This document shows, piece after piece, positions 23,937 through 35,691 of a DNA stretch of 64,000 nt. Origin of the DNA: Stratiolaelaps scimitus (Eukaryota; Arthropoda; Arachnida; Mesostigmata; Laelapidae). The notes beneath the pieces were generated by a model. The model searched no databases. It saw only the letters and a program-made list of their open reading frames with translations, and was not told the origin of the DNA. Position 1 is the first letter of the stretch. Every line of letters starts with the position of its first letter. The DNA lies in the NCBI GenBank assembly GCA_019614645.1, contig JABWDB010000047.1, positions 620,001 to 684,000 on the forward strand, in the 5' to 3' direction. The position numbers and the translations under genes are program-made.

Positions 23937-24159
23937 TTCGCTGTAGATATATTCATAAAGTTAATAGTTATTATGCATATTATGTTATATTATTATACAT
24001 GATATGTATAATTGCAAATCGTACACGTGTATCTGTAAAATTGGACTGAGACGCATAAATATCGTCACACATAAACCCAGAACCGAAGACATTGAGGAGT
24101 GTGTTTCTAGTATTGACAACAGGGCCACTCCTCTCTACGCTCAACACGTTCAGGGATGA
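22754..24159. other. Gap: P450 copy C 3' flank with repeats
   Basis: Open frames on the minus strand at 22883-23199 and 23344-23600 have no recognised domain. The second overlaps SINE-like repeat 2 (23486-23519) and ends in a (TA)n tract at 23583-23605. Another (TA)n tract lies at 23906-23933. 24020-24150 is the copied P450 3' flank. Confidence 0.45.
23486..23519 (+). repeat. Core of SINE-like repeat 2 (copy b)
   Basis: This has the same core as at 6741, here followed by gtgggagacag and a TA microsatellite tail. The fragment at 17785-17890 shares this downstream part. Confidence 0.55.
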
Positions 24160-26269
24160 CTAGATCTTTACAACTTTGGCATAGATCGTATCCGCAGGTT
24201 TCTGGAGTATAGCCGTTGCTTCAAGGATTAGTTTGGCTGGCGTCTGCTCTGTTGGCTCCAGTCGATAGTTGAGTATCAATTTAGCCAGGGTTAGTTTAAT
24301 TTCCATTTGGGCAAACCTGCAAATAGTGGATCAAATGTGATTTCCCTTTAAACGGTTCAATCTATTCCGCTGGTACACATTTCTACTAAGGAACGTTTAT
24401 TTAATATGAACGTTAGTTAGATATAGGCGTGGGTCGCGTTCCGAATCAATTCAATGGATGCATAGCTAGTCTCGATACAGTGTACCCTGTCCAGTCATAC
24501 TCTCTGTCACATTTACAACGGCTCATAACCCTTCGAAAACAATGAACTCCCTTAAGAGGGAGCCTTTATTTAAGGGCTTAACTAAAGGCGGATACTTCTT
24601 TAATGGAAGGTTAATTATACACAGCTTCTGGTGACCTTGATACTCGCATATTATTATGTAAATTACCTCATCCCGATGCAGTTTCGAGGTCCGTTCCCGA
24701 AAGGCTGATAAGCGAAGGGATCTACTTCACCATTCAAGAATCGCTCAGGTCGGAATTTATTGGGTTCCTTAAAATAGTCCTCTTTATAGTGAATGGTATC
24801 CGTCGGGAACATCAGCAGATCGCCCTTCATTACACTTGGTCCTGCAAAAGAATTAGTCACCTTGTAAATACTGATTTCGAAACCAGAGAAGTGTGCTCTC
24901 TGTCTTGATAGCCTGGATAGCAATGGACAGTAATATTAGTGGTATTATATCATACTTAGACGGGTTGAATAAGATTTGCCAAGTGGTTAAATGCATGAAC
25001 CATGAACTCGTTGTACAGGGACGGAGTGAATGTACCATTTGGAAATTGGACATCTTCCAGAGCTAATCTGGTAATCTGGAATACCGGCGAATACATCCTG
25101 AGGGTCTCTCTGACAACAGCCTCCATATAAGGAAGTTTTTGCAGCGTCTCAAAGTCGATTTTCTTCTTATCCTTAATATTTTCCTGAAGTTCTGATCGCA
25201 TTTTGTCCTGAACGTCAGGATTTCGCATGAGAACATGGCTTATTGATGCCAATGTATTCGCCGTCGTTTCGTAACCCGCAATCATCACTATCCAAGCATT
25301 GTGAAGAATGACCTCATCCCCAAGTCCCGCTCCGACCTTTCCAGTTTCAGACGAAGTCGATTTCAGAATTTCTCTCCTGTCGGCATCGTCGTCCATTGTG
25401 AGCTTGTCAACCTCAGAATCCTGGTACCTTGCATCAATCAACAGCTGCAAAAGATCATTCCGTTTCTCCTTAGGATCCCGACGTCTTAACTGTATAACCT
25501 TTGCGCAGTCAGCCATGATTGCTGTGCCCGGATTCGTAAATCGATCGCCCTTGTTAAGTAGAACTTCAGAAAAGTATTGAGCCCATGGAAGCAGCCAGAA
25601 CAGCTGCGGAAACGACAATAGAGTCATTATCATCGGGCTGTACTTAATTGAAAAGACACTCTTCATCCTTGCGACGATTGGGTGGTCCGGATCTCTAAGG
25701 GCCCTATAATTAATTCCCATAGCTATGCGACAGATTACATCAGTTGTCAAAGCCCGAAAAATCCTGTAGATATCAAAAGGGCTCCCATTTGCGGCGGCCT
25801 TCTCCAAGTGCTCTTGGAATTCGTCCACAATTTCAGACACACCCTCGGTGACGGCTTTTAGCTTGCTGATCGTGAACGAGGGGGTCAAGGTCGATCGGAC
25901 GTGCTTCCACTCTGACCCGTTGAGCTGGTTCAGTGATTTTTGACGCAGAACTGCACCCATCATTAAGCCGCGATCCATGAATGATGTAAAGTTCTTAATC
26001 TGGATTGACTTAATGAGTTCTTTATCGCACACCACGAGGACAGGGACCACGCCGTTGAAGAATCCAAACACTTCTCCAAACTTTTGATGCCATTCGCGGT
26101 AGCACACGGGTTGCGTCTTGTAGTACAGGTCGAATGCATTACCGAACAGGAAATTCGGCTTTGGGCCAGGGATATTTCGCTTTTCAAACAGTCGTAAGTG
26201 GTCTCTTCGTCTAGTCACCCAGACGTAGACCAGCACGGCTACAATCGCTACCAGGTAGATAGCGATCAT
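24160..26269 (-). CDS. Cytochrome P450, tandem copy C (CYP3-clan-like)
   Basis: Three exons: 26269-25036, 24841-24667 and 24316-24160 (TAG), giving 521 residues in the same layout as copies A and B. Present are the N-terminal anchor, IPGPKP, WKHVR, AGYETTA (a T-to-A change after the conserved ETT compared with A and B, next to the oxygen-activation site), ETLR, FRPERF and [10 protein letters not shown]. It is nearly identical to copy A through introns and exons 2-3 (two residue differences in exon 2). Its first 45 residues differ from both A and B ([12 protein letters not shown]). Two segments of the B-C loop differ from A (VLRQKSLNQ against VPRQKAVAQ). It is probably functional. Confidence 0.93.
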
Positions 26270-26330
26270 GGTGGAAACGGCGTTGCTGTATTTCAGACTC
26301 TCTGTGATTGTCTACTGCCGACAACGTAAC

Positions 26331-26350
26331 GTTGTGCTATACGTTATAAG
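26331..26350 (-). promoter_or_regulatory. Candidate core promoter of P450 copy C
   Basis: The same TATA-like segment as upstream of copy A, one base different, about 65-80 nt before the ATG. Confidence 0.35.
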
Positions 26351-27237
26351 GCTGTTAGTACCCCTTTTCATTATCGAGTCATGGGAGAGCAGACACCAAG
26401 TCGGCTGCTTCCCAACATTGATGGAGGTAAATACTGATAATCTCTATATAAGAGAGCTTAAGCATTGTAAAATTGCAGCTCCTTTAATAAACCAATAAAA
26501 CCTTTACCTTTACCTTTACCTCTCCGGTGACTGAAACATCACAACTTATACCCATGTTGTGGCAATAATCAGTACAAGCTGTTTCTATGATCCAACAACC
26601 GATTTGAGACTCGTTCGCTGATACTACACACACACACACACACATATTGATAATATATACAAGTGCAATTTATTACTCAAGCATTAAACTCAGCGACAGA
26701 GCCAACTGTAGTGTTCATTTGCTCTCTTTTTATCTTGGTCTTTTAGCGATTAATGCAGACACTAATTGCAATGAACAACTCCTGTTAAATGCACATTCAT
26801 CTACCTTTGTAATGGCACATTTTTACTTAGAGGCGACGGGATTTCCTAATACGATAGCGAACCCAACCTTCTAACCATCAAGTTACAATAGCAAAAGAAT
26901 CTTTTCGAAAACACCAGCACATTTATAAGATGCATTATCCTTCTATAAGTTATAAATATTCTCCCATAAATTCTCCTTTAGTATTTCGCAGATCAGAGCG
27001 TGACAGAATATTTATGCACTTCTTCCCTGTTGCTTTCGACACCGACACAGCTTACGCTGCATTGGGAAAATCCGAGACAGTTCGATGTTGGGTCACTTTC
27101 CAACATTGAACCTCTGCAAGTGTAAAGTCAACCCTAAATGCCCCGCTAGTGACGGTAAACCAATAATAATATACTGCTTAAGAGAAGTGCGCATCTTTGC
27201 TCGCATTAAAACCTCTCGACCGCCGACGTAAGAAGTT
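26351..27237. other. Gap: upstream of P450 copy C
   Basis: The region holds a short tandem run of CCTTTA units at about 26500-26520 and a (CA)n run at about 26625-26644. No gene is supported. Confidence 0.4.
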
Positions 27238-27494
27238 AAACTGTTTTTCGAGCTGACCCTCAGCTGTTCCCCTATCTCACAGGCCTCAGCTCTTAACCTC
27301 TAGGTATTACTATGAGGACCTGTCGGGGCCACCTTTGCTTATTCTCTGCCTTACTCGTACCTGACAAGAATATTCAGATAAAGAAAGATGATAAAGATCT
27401 TCAAAGATTCTCCGCGTCTGACAGGATTTGAACCGGAACACACACGTGTCCCCCCGGTCTAGTAGTCTAAGACGCTCACCACTAGACCATCCAG
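27238..27494 (-). mobile_element. tRNA-derived SINE, copy 1
   Basis: The minus strand begins with a tRNA-like head: an A-box-like TGGTCTAGTGGTG at 27478-27490 and a B-box-like GGTTCAAATCC at 27424-27434. A body of about 170 bp follows, rich in words such as GGTCCTCATAGTAATACCTA, and ends in CAGCTCGAAAAACAG. The 52626-52882 copy matches along its whole length, and partial copies lie at 35268, 36082 and 51970. The head resembles a Glu/Asp/Gly-type tRNA but does not fold as a tRNA gene would, and the body continues past it. Confidence 0.7.
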
Positions 27495-28476
27495 GCTATG
27501 ACGTAAGTACTTAAGGGTGCGCCACCTCATCCATATACAAAAAAAATAAACACAAAATCAAAGAGATGTAACTGCGTCCCAACTGCTAATTATTGTATGT
27601 GCCAAAACGCACAATGAATGATCAGTAGAGCAGACGTATGCCAATAGAACAAGGGCATGTATGTTCGAATTAGCGATATTATAGGGTTTGTTAAAGTGAT
27701 GCGATTTTGTATTTACAAACATTGACGCATGTCAATGTTTAACTTTGCATATAACAATTGAAAGTTTTTCATGCTAACATAACGTATACGATAATAGAAA
27801 TTTGGTTGACTGTAAATAAGAATAAATATGTAGATCAGAAGGAAACGCAGAGAAGACGAAAATATTAATACCAAATACGTATTCTGTCCCCATAAGTCGA
27901 GAGTTCACTTCAGCTGTCCGGGATCGTCTGGCAAATTTTTGTGGCCCTGACCCGATGAATAGACAAGTTAATTTGCGCTACGCGTGGATACTTGAGGCGA
28001 TATTACAAAGCAATACCGAATTTAGCCATAGAATAAAGCCAGCTGAATATATCAATGTATTTGTATATATTATGTATATATAGGATATATATTCTATATT
28101 TCGATACGTAACACTCATAAGTCGAGTGGCTGGCGGTCATTCAGCTGCCAACGAAAGGCTTTACCATAGAAACGGTTGCCGATTAATTAAGTTGCTATTA
28201 GTGATTGCGAATTATAAACGCTAGTATGACCATGACTGCAGCTGCTTCGATTCCATATTTTCTCCATATGCTGTTTTGCACTGCCTCATGTTACCGTTGG
28301 GCTGTATTTTGGGCCTATTTGATAATTCGTTGAGGAATGTGCTGCATTTCAGAGCTCGAGATCGATTTGACAAAAAAATGACCCTTACTTGAAAATAGCT
28401 TAATTAGCTACAACTGTCGAGAAAATACATGCGAAAATTGTTGAATTTGTTGAATTGAATTTTCTCAGTCATCAAT
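27495..28476. other. Gap: no gene seen
   Basis: AT-rich DNA without a supported gene. Confidence 0.4.
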
Positions 28477-28552
28477 AAAGGGTTTGTGCGGCTTATGAAT
28501 CACTGCCGAAGCACTGCTTTCGGCAGTGCTTCATAAGATGCGCAAACCCTTT
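28477..28552. repeat. 76-nt near-perfect hairpin
   Basis: Outer arms (AAAGGGTTTG ... CAAACCCTTT), a middle stem (CTTATGAA ... TTCATAAG) and an inner stem (CACTGCCGAAGC ... GCTTTCGGCAGTG) stack into one long foldback with a 3-nt loop, one bulge and a few mismatches or G.U pairs. The size is like a microRNA precursor, but the loop is too small for a typical one. Confidence 0.7.
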
Positions 28553-29838
28553 AAATGAAGATCTCCACGAGCCAAACCGTCCACCTAAGTGTCTCTCCGC
28601 CGATTTGCGCGGCGAATGAGCCACCACTCCACGAGGCTCAACTCCGTTGCACCCCTGCCGTCACGATACGGTCCCACGCACACAGCCGTTCGTTTCGCCT
28701 GTGTAAATGTGCTAAGAATATAAGCTTTACGTGTATCTGGAACGATCGTCCTCCTGAAATACCCTTCCTGCTCGCTACGCGTCCTCGGTCACACATGGTG
28801 TCGCAATACGTCAACGCTGTGCTACCTATAGTTGACGAATCATTGTTACGAACTATGGGCGAATGACGAACGGATTCCCTACGACCAACCATTTTAGTGG
28901 CCCAAAGGAAAAGTACTGCTATCAGCATCGCAGCTCAACTGAACTATCGTGGCTGTAATGACTTGCTGGCAAACCCAAGGTGTCTGTGATGACAGTCCTT
29001 CTCAGTGACCTTGATCAAGTGAGCGGTAAACACTCAATGAGTCCGCTGCCTTGGCCCTTTAGCATGGACAGAGCGCCGCAACAGCCTAATCACCTCTTGG
29101 CGAAAACAGCATGATAGCAGTAAACACAAGCATTGTCATGCCAATGTACTGTGCCGTTACGAACAACGAGCGAGGTAACTCTCTCCTGTAGAGAATGCAC
29201 GTCAATTCACGATGTAAAGTTCGGCTAATGCAGTCAAGTAGAAGTTATCTAAGAGCATAAATTCTATGCTAACGGCTGAATTTTGAAAAAAAATATTTTT
29301 CGTCCCGAAAAGTAACTCTAACTACTCGACTATCAGGATACAAGACAACAAGGGCTTGTTGATCCCCATCGACTTGTTCGTTTTACGGCGCTGCGAGTCA
29401 GATTGAATGAATGCGCTGCTCCAAATCAACTAAAATCTTGGAATATCATTATTCGAATTATATATAACAGCATTTTTGTATCTCCCTGAAATCACTCAAT
29501 TTTCCACTCATATAATCGTGAAATGTTTTCAGCTACTATAGCCCGGCTGTCATTTGTTTGAGCACGTGTTATTTTCTGGATCATCCACATAGACATCATT
29601 TTTCATTTCGAACGACGTGGGCACATCATTTTGATATATTAAATATAGTTTTCTGAATAGCAGGAAGATCACCGGCATAGTACCGCGAAGTGGAATCACG
29701 AGCCTCAATACTGGTAATTGTGGGACTTTTCCATCTTCACCGCTGAAATGAAAGTGACAATAGAGTTCCTCTCTTGTCGGTCGCCATAGTGCGGTGAAAT
29801 TTGGCAATTTGTTTAACTGAGGGTCCTCATTTCGTTGG
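28553..29838. other. Gap: unassigned open frames
   Basis: Open frames at 28555-28866 (+), 28638-28928 (-) and 29550-29807 (-) show no recognised domain. The last has coding-like character (NFTALWRPTREELYCHFHF) and runs up to the duplication edge at 29838/29839, so it could be an exon cut by the rearrangement. I do not call it a gene. Confidence 0.35.
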
Positions 29839-29977
29839 CAAGGGAAAGACTTTCGACGTCAGTTCGTGAGGTGGTGTTAACTCACAACAAACATATTTCA
29901 CGGCGGTTGAACTAAAACTCTTGGTCACTTCGTGAAGACGACAGAGCAAGCCACTTTCATTACAAAGGGGACTAACC

Positions 29978-31118
29978 ATGGTAAGTAAAGAATTGGTTAG
30001 TTAGTAAGCCAGCCAGTCGGCCAGCCAGCCAACTTATTTTTATAACTTTTGCGTGTGACTCAACTAATAGTTCAGATAACAGCAACTGTCGCTATTGTCA
30101 TGGGTGTGTGTGAGCGTGGTGTCTCCTTGTATGGGTATCCAAGAAGCCTAAAAGTAATGGCTTTGAGTTCAAGTCACTGAAGCGTCACTGGTAACCTTGC
30201 TGCACAAGTAGAATTGACAGTTTAAATTAATGATCACTTATGCTAATCTATGTCAGTAGTTCCTAATGTGTAAGAACATTTATTATCTTGCCCTAATATA
30301 ATTGGAATCACTGCACCGGGACAGCGCAGGTGAAAAATAACGAGAAAGTAAATACCTAGCTCCTTGAAACATTTGAAATTCAGTAAGGTTTGGGTTCCCG
30401 AGGGGAAGTATATTTGTGTTATTATTTCATGTAAATCTGCAAAGTTCCTGCTTCTTTGTTTCTTTTTTTGTTCAACGTCTATACCTTTTGCTAGTGACAT
30501 CGAACATTCGCTCTACCTAGGTGAGCTTGTTTTCAAGTTTGCGTGTGAGGCCCAAGCCGATTTTTTTTTATTTTTCTTTATATTGATGTCGTGATCTCTT
30601 TATCTACAACGAACTCCAAAGAAGCGAAATCTTCAAACTCACTTTCACATGATCATCACAATGTGATCATTTCTCATATGTTGTAGAATAAGATCGTCGC
30701 CGCCCAGCACGACTATTCATCATACAATTACTATGAAGTAAGTTGATATGTTTATGAGAGTGTGTATTTAACATCGTTTAAATTAATTTTCTCCCTCTCT
30801 TACAATTAGAAAAACTCGGCGATACTTTTGGCGTTAGCTTTCAACGTACTCAGCGTTATCCGCATAGAAGGAATTGCTCTCACAAAGTTGAAAAATTCGC
30901 CAATCTTCAATGTCGAAAAGGTGATTATTTCAATACAAACGAAATCGTTATAAATTGAAATGCGTGGACTACGTTGACATGTTAACTACCAATGTTTTTC
31001 GGTATATGAACAATATCTTGCGAGCACATTTTCTTTTATTAGTCTCCTGTCATTGCAGCGGAACGACTTGGACGCACCAGGCAGAATAATTCGCCAATCT
31101 ACAAAGTGGACAAGGTGA
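29978..31118 (+). CDS. Predicted small-exon gene in block A
   Basis: The first exon contributes only the start codon (ATG at 29978-29980 directly before gtaagt). Exon 2 is 30687-30737 (17 codons, NKIVAAQHDYSSYNYYE) and exon 3 is 30810-30920 (37 codons); all introns are phase 0 with good borders. Exon 3 carries a hydrophobic stretch (ILLALAFNVLSVI) and ends in NSPIFNVEK. Exon 4 can start at 31069, giving RNDLDAPGRIIRQ... and a stop at 31116, total 74 residues. It can instead start at 31085, giving NNSPIYKVDK and a further donor at 31115. The second option mirrors the end of exon 3 and suggests a duplicated exon. I do not recognise a family. The upstream part of exon 1 would be 5' UTR. Confidence 0.4.
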
Positions 31119-32324
31119 CCACATATACATATATATATTAGATAGCAATTTATATATATATATATATATATATAGCAATTACTATGAAAAATCGCAAAGA
31201 TCGTCGTTGGCTAAACGAAGCGATACCCTGTTGATTAGGAGAGAGACAAAATATTACAGTTTGCACGAGGGTCCATCTCGCTTTGGGCCAGGTCCCATGA
31301 GTGAAAATTGATGTGTCATTCGTATGGACTGCGCAATATCACTCAATCACAACGATATTGCTAGTTTACTTGGTGACCACCTGAAGATACAACACTTCTT
31401 GTCATTTCGCTACAGTGTTGTAGAAGACCTGAGTCTATTAAGGTCGAACCTTTCATCAAAAGGTTGCATAATTCACGGATGCGCTACCCGATGGCCAAGT
31501 AAAGTTTTGCCGGCAAGGACCTTGTAACGTGCTTGGAAGCGCTGCCAATATATAGTAGCTACAGCGCTAGGTAATCAAGGTGGGAGAATTGTAATCGGTT
31601 GCAAAAAAAAAAACACTTATTCTGGATATTGTGTATGAAACGCAAAATTTACTTCGCTCTGTTTCAGCTTGCATTAAGAGGCCGCTATGCATTAATCATT
31701 ATCCAACCTTATATCCACCCTAAAGGCCATTATCAATGAGGCGATTACTTAATAATCTCTGCTGAATCTTGGGGCGTTTGGTCGTTGCTATGCTTGAGGC
31801 ACTCAGCGCTGCTTCGTAACAACCAATGATATCTTCATAGATTCATAACAATGGAACAAAATAATAACATTATATCCGTATATGGTCGTCCACTTGCAGG
31901 CAGTATTTTTCGCACTGTTGAGACAAGCTCAATGGGAGCGCCAAAATGGTCACAGAAACAATGAACAGTTGGCTTCTCGAGGAACGTATCGCAAACATCG
32001 GAAGGCACCTATCGGAGCAAGAGATTCTCAAATCATAAATATTGTTCCGAGGTTTATAATGACTTGCGACTTCACGAGCGAATGCAAATAAAATCGGCAT
32101 TTTTCTTGAGTATTGCAAACGGCTGGTCTATCATCGTTCCAGTTGGAGGAGTAGGGTTTGGAACAACATGTAGCTAATTAACACTCATTGAGCCGCCGCG
32201 AATGGTTACATATACATCGCGCTGATGCACAAGGTGATATTAATCGAGTGGACTCTGTCGAATGGAGATAGTCGATATTTAGAATGATAAATTGGCCATT
32301 CATTGTGTATGAACTGCAAAAAAC

Positions 32325-32367
<43 letters not shown>

Positions 32368-33933
32368 CGACTAGCTCTATTGGACAGAGTCCAGCCGATT
32401 AATATCACCTTGCGCATGAGCGCTTTGTGTATGCAACCGTTCGTGACGGCTTAATGACAGTTTGCTAGATGCAGGTTCGCCGATACTCTACATATATATA
32501 TATATATATATATATCTTACCAACTCTAGACTCTTATGTAAATACGTGAATTAGAAGAGCCCCCTCGAGAAGCATATAGTTGCCAATAGCCAAGCCTTCC
32601 GATCTGTTAATTGGATCAAAAACCAGATTGACAGAAACCTAGCGGCGGGCCCTTGGACAACAACTGCGGTTATTGACGTAGCAAATTAGATGCGTTTATA
32701 ATTATATTTTATCACCAGTTTTTATTTCAAGAGCCCCACCTTTTTTTGCTTCCACTGTTCACTGTGTCGCTGAACTCTTTTTTTCATAAATCCACTAAAT
32801 TAAATTGCAGTACATATATAAGAATGGAATAACGCGAAGCAAGTGGACAATTAATGAGCGGATTGTCTCTGATTCTTGATTGACACATGTTCAGTGACCC
32901 AATAGTTGAGAGAGTATCAATGGCGCAACTATATGATCACTCATCTATCCTATCGTGCGCGGATGTGTTCGATTTGATGCTGGATATGTCGTCATGTTGA
33001 GATGCCTTCTTAGTTGAAGGGCACCGCCACCGCTAAATCGACGTTGTCCAAGGCGAGGATCTTTGTGCTCTTTTTCGATTAGCAGCAAGTATCGATTGAC
33101 TCAATAGTCATATTATATAAGAGCAAGCAGCAGCCGAGCAGCTTGTACAATGGGAAGCCGCATCGTGATCGAGCTATGTCCGACAGCAACGATATTCTCA
33201 AATAGGGTTTCCAACGATTTCTCGTACGAGTGTAACTTGCTTTTCTACACAAATGTGTAAGGTGGCAGCATATATGTCCCGATACTCACGTGGTGCCAAC
33301 TACAACACATAGAGTGAGGTACTGTAGTTAACAAGCATCGAATGTTTCCCCAAAACAGAAGTCACCTAGCTCCGAGGTAAGATCACTAATACGCCTCTGA
33401 CACGCTTTTGTGATGCAGGTCAGCGTGAACATATACATGGTGAAAACGTCGAGTACGTTTGGCTAGGGTTAACTATAAATCTTGATCTATAATTGTTGCT
33501 CTTATGCTGTTGTCGAACACGATAGTTGTCAGTTCTTACCGCAAACCTCAACCCTGCGCCTGTTGAAACCGCCGGTGATTTACTCTGTTTTCAGGGGCCT
33601 GATGAACACATGCGGAAGCCATAGGTGTTTATTTATTCACCTTGGACATGTATGGATTGCACATAGACGTGAAGTTGACTTTGTTAACACAAAGACGCAC
33701 CGCAACAATGTGTTTTCAGTTAACACTTTGACATAATTATATATATATATATATATATATCCAGCAAGCAGCAGTCGAAGAGGTAAATTGGGAAATCGCA
33801 TCATGTAGCGAATTTTCGGCTGGTTGTCTCAACGATGAGAGCTCTTCAGCGAGTTATCAAATTTTGTAAGCGAGCAACGCAACTCGCCGCCCCATGCAAG
33901 CGTTCCATGGGATATCGTAAATTTAAATTTGCC
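31119..33933. other. Block A interior: no gene seen
   Basis: Contains (TA)n tracts at about 31149-31173, 32328-32363, 32491-32515 and 33738-33760. The open frames here are short and without domains, and are copied unchanged into block B. Confidence 0.45.
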
Positions 33934-34262
33934 GATCTGATTCACCGACAACATCTAACGTGCACGGTACCGATTTCGGAATTACTGTACAAGACGGACG
34001 CCTTGTATTCGATTGTCATACGGCTGCGTAGCATAACGTATCATTATTAAAATTTTATTATGATACAAAAAAAATATATATGTATATATATAGAGAGAGA
34101 GAGAGACAAGATACTATAAACTAAAATGAAAGTGTACAACGGCAAGGATCGAACGATTTACAAGGCGCGCACGAAAGCACCACGCCACCCGGCTTATGAA
34201 GAAATGCCGAAAGCAGTACTGTGGATGTTAAATGTTGGCTGTGAGTCAGCCTTTCGAATTTA
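33934..34262. repeat. Two SINE-like repeat 2 copies in block A
   Basis: A copy on the plus strand at 33934-33966 and one on the minus strand at 34221-34250 share the TTAACGTCCACGG-type core. Next to the minus-strand copy, 34145-34195 has a tRNA-like head (A-box-like TGGCGTGGTGC, B-box-like GTTCGATCC), and (GA)n/(TA)n tracts end it near 34070-34106. Confidence 0.5.
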
Positions 34263-34666
34263 TTATAAACTGCAATGTCGACGAAGGGAAGTTTTGTTCT
34301 GATGCAACGCATAATTGAGAATTTGAGGGAAATTAAATTGATAGTTTTGAAAGCAAACCCTCTAAATATGTAGCGTGAATATAATCTTACTTCGTTGCCA
34401 CAACATTCGTTGTGTAGACAGCTGAATAAATTCGGTAGTTACAATAACAAAATTGCATGTCTCATGGTTCTCAATATGAGAGTGTCTCGTCTCAGCCCTT
34501 CCAGAGCCCAATAGAATGACCTCCACCTGGGGCTTTCACCTTCCTGGGCACGGAGGGCCTAACATGAGACAGGTATTCAAGAGCTTTTTCAGATCTATCA
34601 GGAACAAAATGTCAGAAAAAACTGACGGGACAAATAGAGATAGAGAGAGAGAGAGAGGCGGGTCGC

Positions 34667-35110
34667 GTGCGCCAGTCGGCGTTCTTGGTTAAGAGACGAA
34701 GTATCACTCATGTAAGTCAGTGTCTCGCGGTCGTATGTGCTGTCAAGAAGTTCCTATGTGGGCGGCGGTTAGCTGTGGCCACCGATAGCAGCTCGCAAAG
34801 GTGGGTCCAGAGCAAGTGCGACCTTTCTCCGAAACTGGTCATGTTGACGCGGGGGCTATTGGAGTATGAGTTCGACGTTCGCCATCGCGAAGGGGCCACG
34901 AATCGGAACGCAGACGCCTTGTCTCGCATGCAGGTGACCACCATCACAGAGGCGGACCCAAGTAAACCTTCAATCATCGCACACCAGAAAAGAAGAGTCT
35001 GCTGGGCGCCAGTGGGAAACGCCCTGCAGCGAGGTGGGATGGTTAACCAGTTCTTGTTAAGAAAGAAAACTTTTATGCTGGCTCGAGAGGCTGCTTCCAT
35101 GCTATCCTAA
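34667..35110 (+). pseudogene. Ty3/gypsy RNase H relic, block A
   Basis: The frame reads CLAVVCAVKKF, then CGRRLAVATDSSSQRW, then GLLEYEFDVRHREGATN and NADALSRM. This is the usual order of the RT-RNase H junction and RNase H end of Ty3/gypsy polyproteins. The normal TDH at the active-site strand reads TDS, and several residues before CGRR are missing. The frame then runs into unrelated residues before the stop. No LTR, protease, integrase or polymerase core is visible nearby, so it is a domain-sized relic. The open frame has survived by chance or recent insertion. Confidence 0.7.
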
Positions 35111-35267
35111 TCAGGCTGAGCCAGCGGTCTTCGAGGGGTGCCGTGAAGGTAATACCCTTCCCTGGCCTCCAGCAACGCCACTTTCAGTGCTTCCACCGAT
35201 GTATACTGTCGATTCGACGGATATACAAATCAAAGTCCCTTTAACATCTATTATAGGTTTAAATTTC

Positions 35268-35425
35268 CTTTGAGCGACTTTCAGCTGTTCCTCTGTGCGA
35301 CATGCCACGGCTCTGAATCTCAGGAATCCGCAGATGATAAAGAAATCCAATGGATTTGAACCTAAGCCATGTGTCCCTCCTGTTTATCAATCCAAGACGC
35401 TCACCACGCGACAATTTACGGGATA
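35268..35425 (-). mobile_element. tRNA-derived SINE, diverged copy, block A
   Basis: A B-box-like GGTTCAAATC (35351-35360) and a GTGGTGAGCGTCTTGG segment (about 35393-35408) match the head of the SINE at 52626. The 3' end matches the GAACAGCTGA..GTC.GCTC stretch, but the middle is shorter. Confidence 0.55.
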
Positions 35426-35691
35426 ACATCTTTATGTTTATGTTTTCTGTAACCTCTGGCCATTCACTAACCATACAAACCCTCTAGGCTTCTAACTTGC
35501 CAACACTGTGTATGCTGCAATATTTGCAGGTGAAAAATTTCACAGTAAGAATCGACGATAGTTATTTTTATTCTTGAAAATGAACCACGTACCAATGTGA
35601 CTCAATTAGTGGGAGCAGAACAATCCCGATGATGAACTGTTCAGTCCAGATAAATGCTTTTGATAGCGCTCCAGATTGGTTGCAGGGTGAC

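Noticed and set aside
27424..27490. A tRNA gene (A and B boxes on the minus strand; likewise 52632-52695).
   Set aside because: The cloverleaf does not close as in a real tRNA, and the same DNA continues into a shared 170-bp body, so it is a SINE.
32178..32417. Open frames containing IYIYIYIY runs (also near 3000, 23590, 47600, 53640 and 59000).
   Set aside because: These are translations of (TA)n microsatellites.
34717..35100. A 127-codon frame on the minus strand opposite the gypsy RNase H relic, also in block B.
   Set aside because: It is the antisense shadow of the RNase H frame; no domain is seen.
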